Assembly (NCBI GenBank): GCA_015069325.1
Contig: SVIV01000001.1
Coordinates: forward strand, 1-64,000
From: Clostridiales bacterium
Lineage (GTDB): Bacteria; Bacillota; Clostridia; Christensenellales; UBA1242
Length of the DNA: 64,000 nt
Reading direction: 5' to 3'
Part shown: positions 51,252 to 60,339 of the stretch, piece by piece
Numbering within the stretch: the first letter of the stretch is position 1
How the letters are laid out: the number at the start of each line of letters is the position of its first letter
Made by a program: the position numbers and the translations under genes
Notes under the pieces: model-generated
Told to the model about the DNA's origin: nothing
The model's input: the letters and a program-made list of their open reading frames with translations, nothing else
Databases searched by the model: none

Positions 51252-53084
51252 ATGATAAACGAAAAAATTAGAAATATTGCAATTATTGCACACGTTGACC
51301 ACGGAAAGACATCTCTTGTAAATGAGCTTTTAAAACAAGGAAGTGTTTTTCGTGACAATCAAGTAGTTGAAGACAGAGTGATGGATTCAAATGCCCTTGA
51401 AAGAGAAAGGGGCATTACTATTTTGTCAAAAAATTGTTCTTGTCTATATGGCGACACAAAAATCAACATTATTGATACTCCAGGACACGCTGACTTTGGT
51501 GGTGAAGTGGAACGTGTTTTAAAAATGGTTGATGGCGTTCTTTTAGTTGTTGATGCTTATGAAGGGCCAATGCCACAAACAAGATTTGTTTTAGAAAAGG
51601 CACTTGCATTAAAATTAAAAGTTATTGTTGTTGTAAACAAAATTGACAGACCTGACGCACGCATCAAAGAAGTTATTGATGAAGTGTTGGAACTTTTCTT
51701 AGATTTAGATGCAGATGAAGACCAGCTTAATTCTCCATTTATGTTTGCATCAGCTCGTGCAGGTATTGCAAGTGATGACCAAAATGTGATGGGCACAGAC
51801 TTTAAACCACTTTTTGAAAAAATTGTTGAATATATTCCAGCACCATCAGGTGAAGATGATAAACCTTGTCAAATGCTTGTTTCTTCTGCCGAGCAAAATG
51901 AATATGTTGGCAAACTTGCTGTTGGAAAAATTGGCAGGGGAAGTTTAAAAGTAGGGCAAAGTGTAGTGCTTTGCAACTATCACGATCAAAGCAAACAAAC
52001 TCGTTCAAAAGTAGTAAGCTTATTTGTTTTTGAAGGACTTAAAAAAGTGCCTGTTGAAAGTGCAAGCATTGGTGAAATTGTTTGTGTAGCTGGGCTTGAA
52101 GGAATCCAAATTGGTGATACAATTTGCGATAGTCAAGGGGTAGATCCTGTTGAGTTTGTGAAAATTGCAGAGCCTTCAGTTGAAATGACATTTATGGTAA
52201 ACGATAGCCCTTTTGCTGGAAAGGAAGGTAAGTTTGTTACTTCTCGACATATTAGAGAAAGGTTATATAAAGAAGCCGTGAAAGATCTTTCATTAAAAGT
52301 TGAAGATGGTCAAACTGCCGAACAATTTAAGGTTAGCGGTAGGGGCGAAATGCATCTTTCAATCTTGATTGAAAATATGCGTAGAGACGGTTATGAATTT
52401 CAAGTATCAATGCCAAAAGTTTTGATTAAAGAAATTGATGGCGTGAAATGTGAACCAATTGATAGACTTATTCTTGACGTTCCAGAAGATTGCACAGGTG
52501 TAGTTATGCAAAAAATGGGTGTTCGAAAAGGTGAACTTCTTGGAATGGATCCACACGGATCTCGTATGAAAATGGAATTCTTAATTCCTTCTAGGGGACT
52601 ATTTGGATTTAAGAGTGAACTCCTTACTGACACTAAAGGGGAAGGTGTAATCAACTCAATCTTCTATGAATATCAACCTTGGAAGGGAGAAATTAAGAGA
52701 AGAGATTATGGCTCTTTAATTGCTCACGAAGATGGGGAAGCCATTGTGTATGGTTTGTTTAATGCTCAAGAAAGGGGAGACTTGTTTATTGAAGCCGGCG
52801 TTCCTGTTTACGCTGGTATGGTAGTAGGTCAAAATCCTAAAGGAGATGATATTGTTGTAAATGTTTGCAAGAAAAAGCACCTTTCAAACTGTCGTGCATC
52901 TGGTTCTGACGAAGCATTAAGGCTTACTCCACCAAGAAAAATGAGTTTGGAAGATGATATTGAGTTTCTAGCTGATGATGAAATTTTAGAAGTTACTCCA
53001 AAGAGTTTAAGAATTCGTAAAATTATTCTTGACCATAATTTAAGAAATAGGGAAAGAGGCAAAATTTTGCGTGGTGAAATTTAA
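51252..53084 (+). CDS. typA: Translational GTPase TypA/BipA
   Basis: A 610-residue ribosome-binding GTPase involved in stress and low-temperature growth and in ribosome assembly. G1 is AHVDHGKTSL (about residues 13-22), G2 region is ERERGITI, G3 is DTPGHADF, G4 is NKIDRPDAR, and the G5 Ser-Ala pair is in FASARAG. The C-terminal domain unique to BipA is present (SRGLFGFKSELLTDTKGEG, MSLEDDIEFLADDEILEVTP). Length and ends are normal. It heads a run including a small membrane protein and dnaB. Confidence 0.97.
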   Translation: MINEKIRNIAIIAHVDHGKTSLVNELLKQGSVFRDNQVVEDRVMDSNALERERGITILSKNCSCLYGDTKINIIDTPGHADFGGEVERVLKMVDGVLLVVDAYEGPMPQTRFVLEKALALKLKVIVVVNKIDRPDARIKEVIDEVLELFLDLDADEDQLNSPFMFASARAGIASDDQNVMGTDFKPLFEKIVEYIPAPSGEDDKPCQMLVSSAEQNEYVGKLAVGKIGRGSLKVGQSVVLCNYHDQSKQTRSKVVSLFVFEGLKKVPVESASIGEIVCVAGLEGIQIGDTICDSQGVDPVEFVKIAEPSVEMTFMVNDSPFAGKEGKFVTSRHIRERLYKEAVKDLSLKVEDGQTAEQFKVSGRGEMHLSILIENMRRDGYEFQVSMPKVLIKEIDGVKCEPIDRLILDVPEDCTGVVMQKMGVRKGELLGMDPHGSRMKMEFLIPSRGLFGFKSELLTDTKGEGVINSIFYEYQPWKGEIKRRDYGSLIAHEDGEAIVYGLFNAQERGDLFIEAGVPVYAGMVVGQNPKGDDIVVNVCKKKHLSNCRASGSDEALRLTPPRKMSLEDDIEFLADDEILEVTPKSLRIRKIILDHNLRNRERGKILRGEI

Positions 53085-53153
53085 TAAAATTTTAGTTTTC
53101 TAATCTAAACTAGTTAGTTGCAAAATGTTAATCTAAAAAGAAAAGGAGAGAGT

Positions 53154-53426
53154 ATGCCGTTAAAACCAAATGAAGCAAGAGATTTAAAAAAATCTTATAA
53201 AAGAATAGGAATTTTCTTAGTAGGCGTGATTTTGATTGATGCATTCATTGCATTTTTGCTATATTACTATGCTCCAAACTTAAATGAAGTGTTATGTGGA
53301 TTTATCATAATTGTAATTACTTCAGCTTTATATTTGTTGTATTCTTGGATTTGCGGGAAAATAGACAAAAAGAAAAAAGAAAAACTTGAAAAGTCGGGAA
53401 AACGTGATCCGTTCACACGAAATTAA
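53154..53426 (+). CDS. Small two-helix membrane protein
   Basis: A 90-residue protein with two transmembrane helices (GIFLVGVILIDAFIAFLLYYY and EVLCGFIIIVITSALYLLYSWIC) joined by a short loop, with basic N- and C-termini (KKSYKR, KKKKEKLEKSGKR), so both ends are likely cytoplasmic. The ATG follows AAAGGAGAG. The frame is open further upstream, but without a ribosome binding site. It lies 9 bases before dnaB. I do not recognise a family. Confidence 0.65.
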   Translation: MPLKPNEARDLKKSYKRIGIFLVGVILIDAFIAFLLYYYAPNLNEVLCGFIIIVITSALYLLYSWICGKIDKKKKEKLEKSGKRDPFTRN

Positions 53427-53435
53427 GGAGAAAGT

Positions 53436-54869
53436 ATGGCAGATTATAAAATAATGCCCCATAATATTGAGGCAGAGCAAGCTGTTTTAGGCTGTATTTT
53501 AATTGACTTACAAGCACAAACTGATATTCTTGCATTAATGAAAGAAGATGATTTTTATTCATCTTCACATAAACAAATTTATTCAACTATGTGTGCAATC
53601 TATCAAAAATCAACACCTGTTGACTTTATCACTCTTACAGATAAACTTGACCAAGATAAAATTCTTGATAAGGTTGGTGGAATTGAATACATAACAACCC
53701 TTACAAATGTTGTGCCAAGTGCGGCAAATTTTACTTATTATTGCAACATTGTTAAAGCGGATTCAATAAGAAGAAAATTAATTTTCTCTGGACAACGAAT
53801 TATTGAAAATGCTTATGAATCTGAAGATAAAGAACAAAGTATTCAATTTGCTGAAAAAGAAGTTTTTGATGTCGCTGAAAAACAAGGTGCTAGTGCTTTA
53901 GAGCAAGTTGGTGTTCAAAACGGTGCAGTAAGCAGAGTTATTGCAAAATTCGATCAAATTGCGAAAGATCCAACTTCATTAAAAGGTATTCCAACTGGGT
54001 ATAGAGATTTTGACAAAATTACAAATGGACTTCAAAATAGTGACCTTATTCTTCTTGCGGCTCGTCCGGGTGTTGGTAAAACATCATTTTCAATGAATAT
54101 GGTTGTAAATGCCGCTGTTGAACAGGGCAAAAATTGCGCAATTTTTTCATTGGAAATGGGTAGAGATCAATTAATGCAAAGAGCAATTTGCTCACTCGCA
54201 AAAGTTAGTATGGCAAAAGCATTAAATGGAACAATGGATGCTGAAGAATGGAAACGAATTTGGCAGGCTACAAAAAAACTTGAATCAAGTGGACTTTATG
54301 TTGATGATTCTGCGATGACAACACCTGCTGATGTTCTTGCGAAATGCAGAAGGCTTAAAACAAGCAAAGGGCTTGACCTTGTTATGATTGACTACCTTCA
54401 ACTTATGAATTCTGGTAGCAATAAAAAAGATCAAAACAGACAAAACGAAGTTACGGATATTTCAAGAAATTTGAAGATTGCGGCGAAGGAATTGAATGTG
54501 CCAATCATAGCACTTTCTCAGCTTTCTCGTGATGTTGAAAAGTCATCTCGTCCAGACCACAGACCAGTCCTATCTGACCTTAGAGATTCTGGAGCAATCG
54601 AGCAAGATGCCGACATTGTTTTGTTCTTATACAATCCAGAAAAATACAATGATGTTCCACAGGAAGATGAACCGGGCACAGTTGAGCTTATCATTGCAAA
54701 ACATAGAAATGGTAGCACTGGCACAGTTAAACTTCGTTGGATTGGCGAATATACAACATTTGTTAATCTTGGAGAAAAGACGTTTATACCAAAAAGAGAA
54801 CATATCGAAGCAGATAAAATTGAAGAAACACCAATTGACAATTTTGATGATGATGTTTTTGATGATTAA
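53436..54869 (+). CDS. dnaB: Replicative DNA helicase DnaB
   Basis: A 477-residue hexameric helicase that unwinds DNA at the replication fork. The N-terminal primase-interacting domain starts MPHNIEAEQAVLGCIL. The RecA-like domain has Walker A ARPGVGKTSFS near residue 212, Walker B LDLVMIDYLQLM, and the sensor region LSQLSRDVEKS followed by LSDLRDSGAIEQDAD and RNGSTG. The acidic C-terminus is usual for Bacillota DnaC/DnaB. It has AAGGAG 9 bases after the small membrane protein. rplI, a common neighbour, is not here. Confidence 0.97.
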   Translation: MADYKIMPHNIEAEQAVLGCILIDLQAQTDILALMKEDDFYSSSHKQIYSTMCAIYQKSTPVDFITLTDKLDQDKILDKVGGIEYITTLTNVVPSAANFTYYCNIVKADSIRRKLIFSGQRIIENAYESEDKEQSIQFAEKEVFDVAEKQGASALEQVGVQNGAVSRVIAKFDQIAKDPTSLKGIPTGYRDFDKITNGLQNSDLILLAARPGVGKTSFSMNMVVNAAVEQGKNCAIFSLEMGRDQLMQRAICSLAKVSMAKALNGTMDAEEWKRIWQATKKLESSGLYVDDSAMTTPADVLAKCRRLKTSKGLDLVMIDYLQLMNSGSNKKDQNRQNEVTDISRNLKIAAKELNVPIIALSQLSRDVEKSSRPDHRPVLSDLRDSGAIEQDADIVLFLYNPEKYNDVPQEDEPGTVELIIAKHRNGSTGTVKLRWIGEYTTFVNLGEKTFIPKREHIEADKIEETPIDNFDDDVFDD

Positions 54870-54878
54870 GGAGGAATT

Positions 54879-55847
54879 ATGGCAAACGAAAAGAAAAAGA
54901 AAAGCCCAAAGAAAAAGTTGCTGATTGCAATAGGCGGGCTTGTGATTTTGGTTGCATTTATTTGTGTGCTTATTGTAGTTATTCCACAAAGTAAAAACAC
55001 ACAAGAATCTTTAAATGAAGTTTCAGCGGTTTCAATGGCAGATAATGAAGATGTTAAAGCAGATTATCAAGCTTTTGCAAATAGGGTGGATACTACTGCT
55101 GGGGCAAAGTATTACTCAGACGAAATTGAAGGAATTTATAATTTAATAGAGACGCTTGACGATGTTATGGATTATTATAATGAGTTTTTGCCACTTGCAA
55201 TAGATGTAAATAAATATGCGGGGCCTATAAATACTCATTTAAATAACATTAAAAATATTCAAAAAAATTTGAATGCGATTATGGTCGACGCGAAAAAAGA
55301 TTCAACAGATGGAATTACTCACTTGCAAAATTTTTGGATTGACTATCGTGAAACCTTTAATCAACAATTAAAAGAATATACTAGTTTGTTTTCACTTTTA
55401 AATCAAACGTATCACGTTTCGCTTGGCAATGCGTTTGCAGTAAACGAAGCAAGTGAATTGGTTTTAAATTCTGTTGACGATTATATGAATGTTATTTCAA
55501 ATATGATTAATTCACTTGTCGAAAAAAATATCAAAGGAAGCAAGGAAACCGACTACGAATTAGGTTCATTGATTGCCAAAATTGATGGTTTTGGAAAATT
55601 TGTAGATAAACATCTTACTACCAACCGATATTTTATTGAAAGATATTATTTTGAAGGCGACGCCAACATTGAAGTGTTAAATATGTTTTATCAAAGTTTT
55701 GGTCAAGAAAACTTTGTTGCAGTTATTGAATCATTAGAATACTCATCTGATGTTTTGACAGTTAATTATTTTACAGGTCAAAATTTAGATTCGACAAAAC
55801 TTGCAATTGCAAAGATTGTGAAAACTTTTATTAAGGGGGATGCGTAA
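54879..55847 (+). CDS. Membrane-anchored helical protein of unknown function
   Basis: A 322-residue protein with a Lys-rich N-terminus, one transmembrane segment (LLIAIGGLVILVAFICVLIVVIP) and an all-helical outside domain with many Asn, Asp and Leu (about residues 50-322). The layout (about four long helices with NFWIDYRETFNQQLKEYTSLF and SVDDYMNVISNMI) resembles that of the lipoprotein encoded next to it. The gene starts 9 bases after dnaB with AAGGAGG and ends one base before the lipoprotein start. Both are probably made from the dnaB transcript. No family recognised. Confidence 0.65.
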   Translation: MANEKKKKSPKKKLLIAIGGLVILVAFICVLIVVIPQSKNTQESLNEVSAVSMADNEDVKADYQAFANRVDTTAGAKYYSDEIEGIYNLIETLDDVMDYYNEFLPLAIDVNKYAGPINTHLNNIKNIQKNLNAIMVDAKKDSTDGITHLQNFWIDYRETFNQQLKEYTSLFSLLNQTYHVSLGNAFAVNEASELVLNSVDDYMNVISNMINSLVEKNIKGSKETDYELGSLIAKIDGFGKFVDKHLTTNRYFIERYYFEGDANIEVLNMFYQSFGQENFVAVIESLEYSSDVLTVNYFTGQNLDSTKLAIAKIVKTFIKGDA

Positions 55848-55848
55848 T

Positions 55849-56805
55849 ATGAAAAAAATAATATCAATATTGTTTGCCATTGCCTTCACCTTAGTAGGAG
55901 CAATTACATTGTCTGCTTGTGGAAATGGAAAAACAGGGGTAGATATTTATAATGATATTAAAGCGCAAATGGAAGTTATGCTTGAAGCTGGCTCTCCATT
56001 TAAGACTGCATCATCAGGATATGTTACTTCAAACTATATGTTGGATAATTTTTTCAAAAAACAAGATAATTCAACAAAAGTTGATTATGGATATCAAAAT
56101 GACTTAATTGGATTAGGGCTTAATTATATTGAAAAATATTATCCAAAAGTGCAAGATGTAGCTGTGCACAATTCAGCTAAATTGCTAAATTCTTTAAATG
56201 AAATGATGATAAATTATCAATCGTTAAAAGAAGAATATCAAAGCACTAAGAAAATTTCTAATGATGAAGATATGACTATCTTTAATGGCTTTATGGCAAA
56301 ATATGGTGAAGAAGCAAGAATGTTTTCAGTAAAAGTATATAATTTTGCAAATGAGCTTGCTGCATATTTAGAAAAAGATATTCAGTTTACTGCAACAAAT
56401 GTAAGTGCAGAAATAGAATTATATATTGACAGCAGATTAATGGAAATTTACAGCGATTATAATGATTACCTTATGGTTAACTGTAAAGGAGCAATAGGAG
56501 TTCTTCCTTCAAATATCACATTACTTCAAAAATCAAAAGCAAAGACAACGTTTACTGACTATGAAATTAAAAAATTCACAGCAGTTTTTGATGCGCTTAA
56601 AGCAGAAAGAAAACTCACTCAGACAGCGTTGAACAAATTTTCTTACTATGATTATAAAGTGACTTATAATGGAGATATTACTGCTTACCAAAAATCTTTG
56701 CCACTTGCAAAAGCATATCTAAATCAAATTGATAAATATTATCTTGCTTCGGCAAATTTTATACAATTGACAACAAATTTTATGACAGATGAAATATATC
56801 AATAA
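55849..56805 (+). CDS. Helical lipoprotein of unknown function
   Basis: A 318-residue protein. The signal peptide ends LSAC (lipidated Cys24). The remainder is predicted mostly helical (for example FNGFMAKYGEEARMFSVKVYNFANEL and IELYIDSRLMEIYSDYNDYL). Its helix pattern parallels the preceding membrane-anchored protein, so the two may be distant paralogues forming one complex. An ATG at 55840 is also in frame, directly abutting GGGGG. I prefer 55849, which gives the usual MKK signal-peptide start. A terminator follows. Confidence 0.7.
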   Translation: MKKIISILFAIAFTLVGAITLSACGNGKTGVDIYNDIKAQMEVMLEAGSPFKTASSGYVTSNYMLDNFFKKQDNSTKVDYGYQNDLIGLGLNYIEKYYPKVQDVAVHNSAKLLNSLNEMMINYQSLKEEYQSTKKISNDEDMTIFNGFMAKYGEEARMFSVKVYNFANELAAYLEKDIQFTATNVSAEIELYIDSRLMEIYSDYNDYLMVNCKGAIGVLPSNITLLQKSKAKTTFTDYEIKKFTAVFDALKAERKLTQTALNKFSYYDYKVTYNGDITAYQKSLPLAKAYLNQIDKYYLASANFIQLTTNFMTDEIYQ

Positions 56806-56836
56806 AAAATATCCGATTAATTCGGATATTTTTTTT
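56806..56836 (+). terminator. Terminator of the typA-dnaB operon
   Basis: Stem AAAATATCCGA (56806-56816) with TCGGATATTTT (56822-56832), loop TTAAT, T-tail. Confidence 0.85.
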
Positions 56837-56975
56837 AAATGATCTGCGTTAGCAACAATTCATCAATTGAAACATTAAAGATCTTTGCCACTGCAATTAT
56901 ATGTGAGGCTGTTGGTTCGCGAATTTCATTTTCCCAAAAAGAAATCATACCATACATTAGAAATTGCATATACAG
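56835..56975 (-). pseudogene. Remnant of an XRE-family HTH regulator
   Basis: On the minus strand ~46 codons end in TAA and read ISFWENEIREPTASHIIAVA then KIFNVSIDELL. This is the conserved second half of the XRE helix-turn-helix (IS-x-WE-x-G-x-R-x-P ... F-x-V-x-x-DEL). The recognition half and any start codon are missing. A stop lies directly upstream in frame, and the adjacent sequence belongs to something else. Confidence 0.7.
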
Positions 56976-57049
56976 TCAATACTTTACTTGCAATGGAAGA
57001 AAATGTTATTTATTGTGCTGTAGATCCTACTTGGGATAGAGCATATTGA
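56954..57049 (+). pseudogene. Remnant of an unidentified plus-strand gene
   Basis: An open frame ending in TGA at 57047 reads YHTLEIAYTVNTLLAMEENV and then IYCAVDPTWDRAY. Composition is protein-like, but there is no ribosome binding site and no start. It overlaps the truncated regulator on the other strand, so the junction looks like the scar of a deletion. Confidence 0.35.
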
Positions 57050-57175
57050 TAAAACAGATAAATTTAGTAGAAGACATTGTTGAGCAATAGATTTTTAGCG
57101 AAAAATTTCACTATATTTACGTTGTGTATAGTTAAGAAAAAGAAATAATTATAGGGAACGCAAAAAGTTTTTTTT

Positions 57176-57206
57176 AAAAAAGCCAATTTTATTTGGCTTT
57201 TTTGTT
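57176..57206 (+). terminator. Terminator upstream of ppdK
   Basis: Stem AAAAAAGCCAA (57176-57186) with TTGGCTTTTTT (57193-57203), followed by T-rich sequence. Confidence 0.75.
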
Positions 57207-57221
57207 TGTTTTGTGTATAAT
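57193..57221 (+). promoter_or_regulatory. Promoter of ppdK
   Basis: TTGGCT at 57193-57198, 17-base spacer, TATAAT at 57216-57221. The -35 box lies in the 3' arm of the terminator hairpin. Confidence 0.65.
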
Positions 57222-57246
57222 AGTCTTTGTGAAAAAAGGAGAAAAT

Positions 57247-59871
57247 ATGAAACAATACGTTTATCTTTTCAAAGAGTCTGACGGAAAAAACAAAGCACTC
57301 TTTGGCGGTAAGGGCGCAAACCTTGCTGAAATGACAAACCTTGGTATGCCTGTTCCACAAGGCTTTACTATCACTACTGAGGCTTGCACACAATATTATG
57401 TTGATGGTAGAAAAATTAATGATGAGATTATGGCTCAAATTGATGCTAAACTTGCCCAGCTTGAAGCAATGACTGGTAAGAAACTTGGAGATATGACTAA
57501 TCCACTTTTAGTATCAGTTCGTTCTGGCGCAAGAGTATCTATGCCTGGTATGATGGATACAATTCTCAACTTAGGTCTAAACGATGACGTTGTTGAAGTG
57601 ATGGCAAAACTTACAAACAATCCAAGATTTGCTTATGACTCATACAGAAGATTTATCCAAATGTTCAGTGACGTTGTTATGCAACAAGAAAAATCTAAAT
57701 ATGAAAGAATTTTAGATAAAGTTAAAGAAGAAAAAGGGGTTCAATTTGATAAAGACCTTACAGCAGAAGATCTTAAAGGCATTGTAAAAATGTTTAAAGA
57801 CCTTTATCTTAAAGCTCAAGGGGAAGAATTCCCACAAGATCCTAAAGTTCAACTTATGGAAGCTGTTAAAGCGGTATTCCGTTCTTGGGATAATGACAGA
57901 GCAAATGTTTACAGAAGAATGCACGACATTCCTTATGAATGGGGCACTGCAGTAAACGTTCAATCAATGGTTTTCGGAAACCTTGGTGAAGCATCTGGAA
58001 CAGGTGTTGCTTTCTCAAGAAACCCTGCAACAGGTGAAAATGTTCTTTACGGAGAATATCTTATGAATGCTCAAGGAGAAGACGTTGTTGCTGGTATCAG
58101 AACTCCACTTCCAATTTCTACTCTTGCAGAGCAAAATCCAGAGGTTTATAAACAATTTGCAGATATTGCAAAGAAACTCGAACAACACAACAGAGATATG
58201 CAAGATATGGAATTTACTATTGAAAATGGTAAACTCTATATGCTTCAAACAAGAAATGGTAAGAGAACAGCAAAGGCTGCCCTTAAAATTGCTGTTGATC
58301 TTGTAAATGAAGGTATGATCACTGAAAAAGAAGCAATTATGATGATTGACCCTAAACAATTAGATGCTCTTCTTCACCCACAATTTGAAGCAGATGCACT
58401 TAAGAAAGGGGTAGTTATCGCTGAAGCACTTCCAGCTTCTCCAGGTGCTGCTTGTGGTAAAATTGCATTTACTGCAGAAAGAGCAAAAGAAATGTCAGCT
58501 ACTGAAAAGGTAGTTCTTGTTCGTCTTGAAACATCTCCAGAAGATATTGAAGGTATGGCTGTTTCTCAAGGTGTGCTTACTGCTCGCGGTGGTATGACTT
58601 CTCACGCTGCTGTTGTTGCTCGTGGTATGGGAACTGCTTGTGTTGCAGGTTGCAGCGCAATTAAATTTGCTGAAGATGAAAAATCATTTACTCTTGCTGG
58701 AAAAACTTATGTTGAAGGAGATGAAATTTCTTTTGACGGTTCTACAGGTAAAGTTTATGACGGACTTATTAAAACTGAACCTGCTAAAATTTCAGGTGAA
58801 TTTGCTACTATTATGCAGTGGGCAGATAAATATCGTGCACTTCAAGTAAGAACTAATGCTGACAATCCAAAAGATGCTAAAAATGCATTTAACTTTGGCG
58901 CACAAGGCGTTGGTCTTTGCAGAACAGAACATATGTTCTTTGAAGCTGATAGAATTCCAGCAGTAAGAGAAATGATTGTTTCTACTACTGTTGAAGAAAG
59001 AAAGAAAGCACTTGCTAAACTTCTTCCAATGCAAAGAGAAGACTTTAAAGGGATTTACAAGGCTATGGAAGGCAACCCAGTTACTATCCGTTTCCTTGAC
59101 CCACCACTTCATGAATTTGTTCCACACGATGATGCTGATATTGAAGCGCTTGCAAAAGAAATGGGGCTTACTTTCGAAAGACTTAAATCTACAATCGCAG
59201 ATCTTCACGAATTCAACCCAATGATGGGACACCGTGGACTTCGTCTTGCAGTAACTTATCCTGAAATTGCAGAAATGCAAACTCAAGCTGTTATTGAAGC
59301 TGCAATTGCAGTAAACAAAGAATGTGGATATTCAATTGTTCCAGAAATTATGATTCCACTTACTTGCGACTGGAAAGAATTTAAATATGTTCGCGATATC
59401 GTTGCAGCTAAGGCTGACGAAACGATTAAGGCTAATGGTGCAACTCTTACTTACAAAATTGGAACTATGATTGAAATTCCTCGTGCTGCTCTTACAGCTG
59501 ATGAAGTTGCTAAATATGCAGAATTCTTCTCATTTGGAACTAACGACCTTACTCAAATGACATACGGATTCTCTCGTGATGACGCTGGTAAGTTCTTAGA
59601 TGTATATTACACAAAGAAAATTTTCGAATCTGATCCATTTGCTCGTCTCGACCAAAATGGTGTTGGCAAACTTGTAAAGATGGCTGCATCTCTTGGTAAA
59701 GAAGCAAGACCAGACATTAAACTTGGAATTTGTGGAGAACACGGTGGAGATCCTTCATCTGTTGAATTCTGCCACAAAGCAGGACTTACTTATGTATCTT
59801 GCTCACCATTTAGAGTTCCAATTGCTCGTCTTGCAGCAGCTCAAGCAAATATTAAATTCCCAAGAGCATAA
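57247..59871 (+). CDS. ppdK: Pyruvate, phosphate dikinase
   Basis: An 874-residue enzyme that interconverts pyruvate + ATP + Pi and PEP + AMP + PPi, used in glycolysis or gluconeogenesis by many anaerobes. The N-terminal ATP-grasp domain starts FKESDGKNKALFGGKGANLAEM. The swivelling His domain has TARGGMTSHAAVVARGMGTA with phospho-acceptor H453. The PEP-binding barrel has LCRTEHMFF, MGHRGLR, and the catalytic Cys in GICGEHGGDPSS. Length is full. The ATG at 57247 follows AAAGGAG. An upstream in-frame ATG lies before the promoter. Codons such as CTT, GTT and GCT are favoured more than in neighbours, as expected of a highly expressed gene. Confidence 0.97.
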   Translation: MKQYVYLFKESDGKNKALFGGKGANLAEMTNLGMPVPQGFTITTEACTQYYVDGRKINDEIMAQIDAKLAQLEAMTGKKLGDMTNPLLVSVRSGARVSMPGMMDTILNLGLNDDVVEVMAKLTNNPRFAYDSYRRFIQMFSDVVMQQEKSKYERILDKVKEEKGVQFDKDLTAEDLKGIVKMFKDLYLKAQGEEFPQDPKVQLMEAVKAVFRSWDNDRANVYRRMHDIPYEWGTAVNVQSMVFGNLGEASGTGVAFSRNPATGENVLYGEYLMNAQGEDVVAGIRTPLPISTLAEQNPEVYKQFADIAKKLEQHNRDMQDMEFTIENGKLYMLQTRNGKRTAKAALKIAVDLVNEGMITEKEAIMMIDPKQLDALLHPQFEADALKKGVVIAEALPASPGAACGKIAFTAERAKEMSATEKVVLVRLETSPEDIEGMAVSQGVLTARGGMTSHAAVVARGMGTACVAGCSAIKFAEDEKSFTLAGKTYVEGDEISFDGSTGKVYDGLIKTEPAKISGEFATIMQWADKYRALQVRTNADNPKDAKNAFNFGAQGVGLCRTEHMFFEADRIPAVREMIVSTTVEERKKALAKLLPMQREDFKGIYKAMEGNPVTIRFLDPPLHEFVPHDDADIEALAKEMGLTFERLKSTIADLHEFNPMMGHRGLRLAVTYPEIAEMQTQAVIEAAIAVNKECGYSIVPEIMIPLTCDWKEFKYVRDIVAAKADETIKANGATLTYKIGTMIEIPRAALTADEVAKYAEFFSFGTNDLTQMTYGFSRDDAGKFLDVYYTKKIFESDPFARLDQNGVGKLVKMAASLGKEARPDIKLGICGEHGGDPSSVEFCHKAGLTYVSCSPFRVPIARLAAAQANIKFPRA

Positions 59872-59895
59872 TTGTTTTTGGTTGATTAAAAAACT

Positions 59896-59925
59896 AAAAA
59901 ACGGGTAAAAACCCGTTTTTTTTGT
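59896..59925 (+). terminator. Terminator of ppdK
   Basis: Stem AAAAAACGGGT (59896-59906) with ACCCGTTTTTT (59911-59921), loop AAAA. Confidence 0.9.
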
Positions 59926-59955
59926 TCAAAAATATTTTAATTTCATAAAAAATTA

Positions 59956-59984
59956 TTTACAAATTTGATTTTGTGTGTTATACT
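59956..59984 (+). promoter_or_regulatory. Promoter of rpoZ
   Basis: TTTACA at 59956-59961, 17-base spacer, TATACT at 59979-59984. Confidence 0.75.
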
Positions 59985-60015
59985 TTAATAGAAAATTTAA
60001 GTGAGGTGCAAAATT

Positions 60016-60213
60016 ATGATGATAGAACCATCTATTGACAAACTTTTAGACAAAACAGAAAACAACAAATATGTCCTTTGCAATGTTATTACAAAAAGGG
60101 CAAAGGAAATTGAAAGCGTGAGAAGGTTGGAGCTTGCTGATAAAGATCAAAAAGCGATTTCTCTTGCTTGTGAAGAAATAGCAGATGGAAAGGTAAAACC
60201 TAGTGATATTTAA
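60016..60213 (+). CDS. rpoZ: RNA polymerase omega subunit
   Basis: A 65-residue protein matching the omega subunit, which helps RNA polymerase assemble. The family pattern MIEPSIDKLLDKTENNKYVL, VITKRAKEI and KAISLACEEIADGKV is clear. The ATG at 60016 follows GAGGTG by 7 bases. The GTG at 60001 and the ATG at 60019 are less likely starts. It is usually found between gmk and coaBC or priA, but here it stands alone with its own promoter and terminator. Confidence 0.88.
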   Translation: MMIEPSIDKLLDKTENNKYVLCNVITKRAKEIESVRRLELADKDQKAISLACEEIADGKVKPSDI

Positions 60214-60220
60214 TTTAAGG

Positions 60221-60248
60221 CAGTCTAATTTTAGGCTGTTTTTTATTT
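60221..60248 (+). terminator. Terminator of rpoZ
   Basis: Stem CAGTCTAA (60221-60228) with TTAGGCTG (60231-60238), one G-T pair, T-tail. Confidence 0.8.
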
Positions 60249-60262
60249 TGTGTTAATTTTAC

Positions 60263-60292
60263 TTGACAAAAAAATATAATTCATTGTAATAT
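60263..60292 (+). promoter_or_regulatory. Promoter of the short stem-module protein
   Basis: TTGACA at 60263-60268, 18-base spacer, TAATAT at 60287-60292. A small GCAC-TTTT-GTGC hairpin lies in the leader. Confidence 0.75.
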
Positions 60293-60339
60293 TTAATGTA
60301 TAAGGTAGAAGTGGCACTTTTGTGCAGAAAGGGTGAAAA

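Noticed and set aside
58792..59286. 164-codon minus-strand frame inside ppdK
   Set aside because: It is antisense to a highly conserved catalytic region. The Cys/Phe/Ser-rich composition is what reversed codons of ppdK would give.
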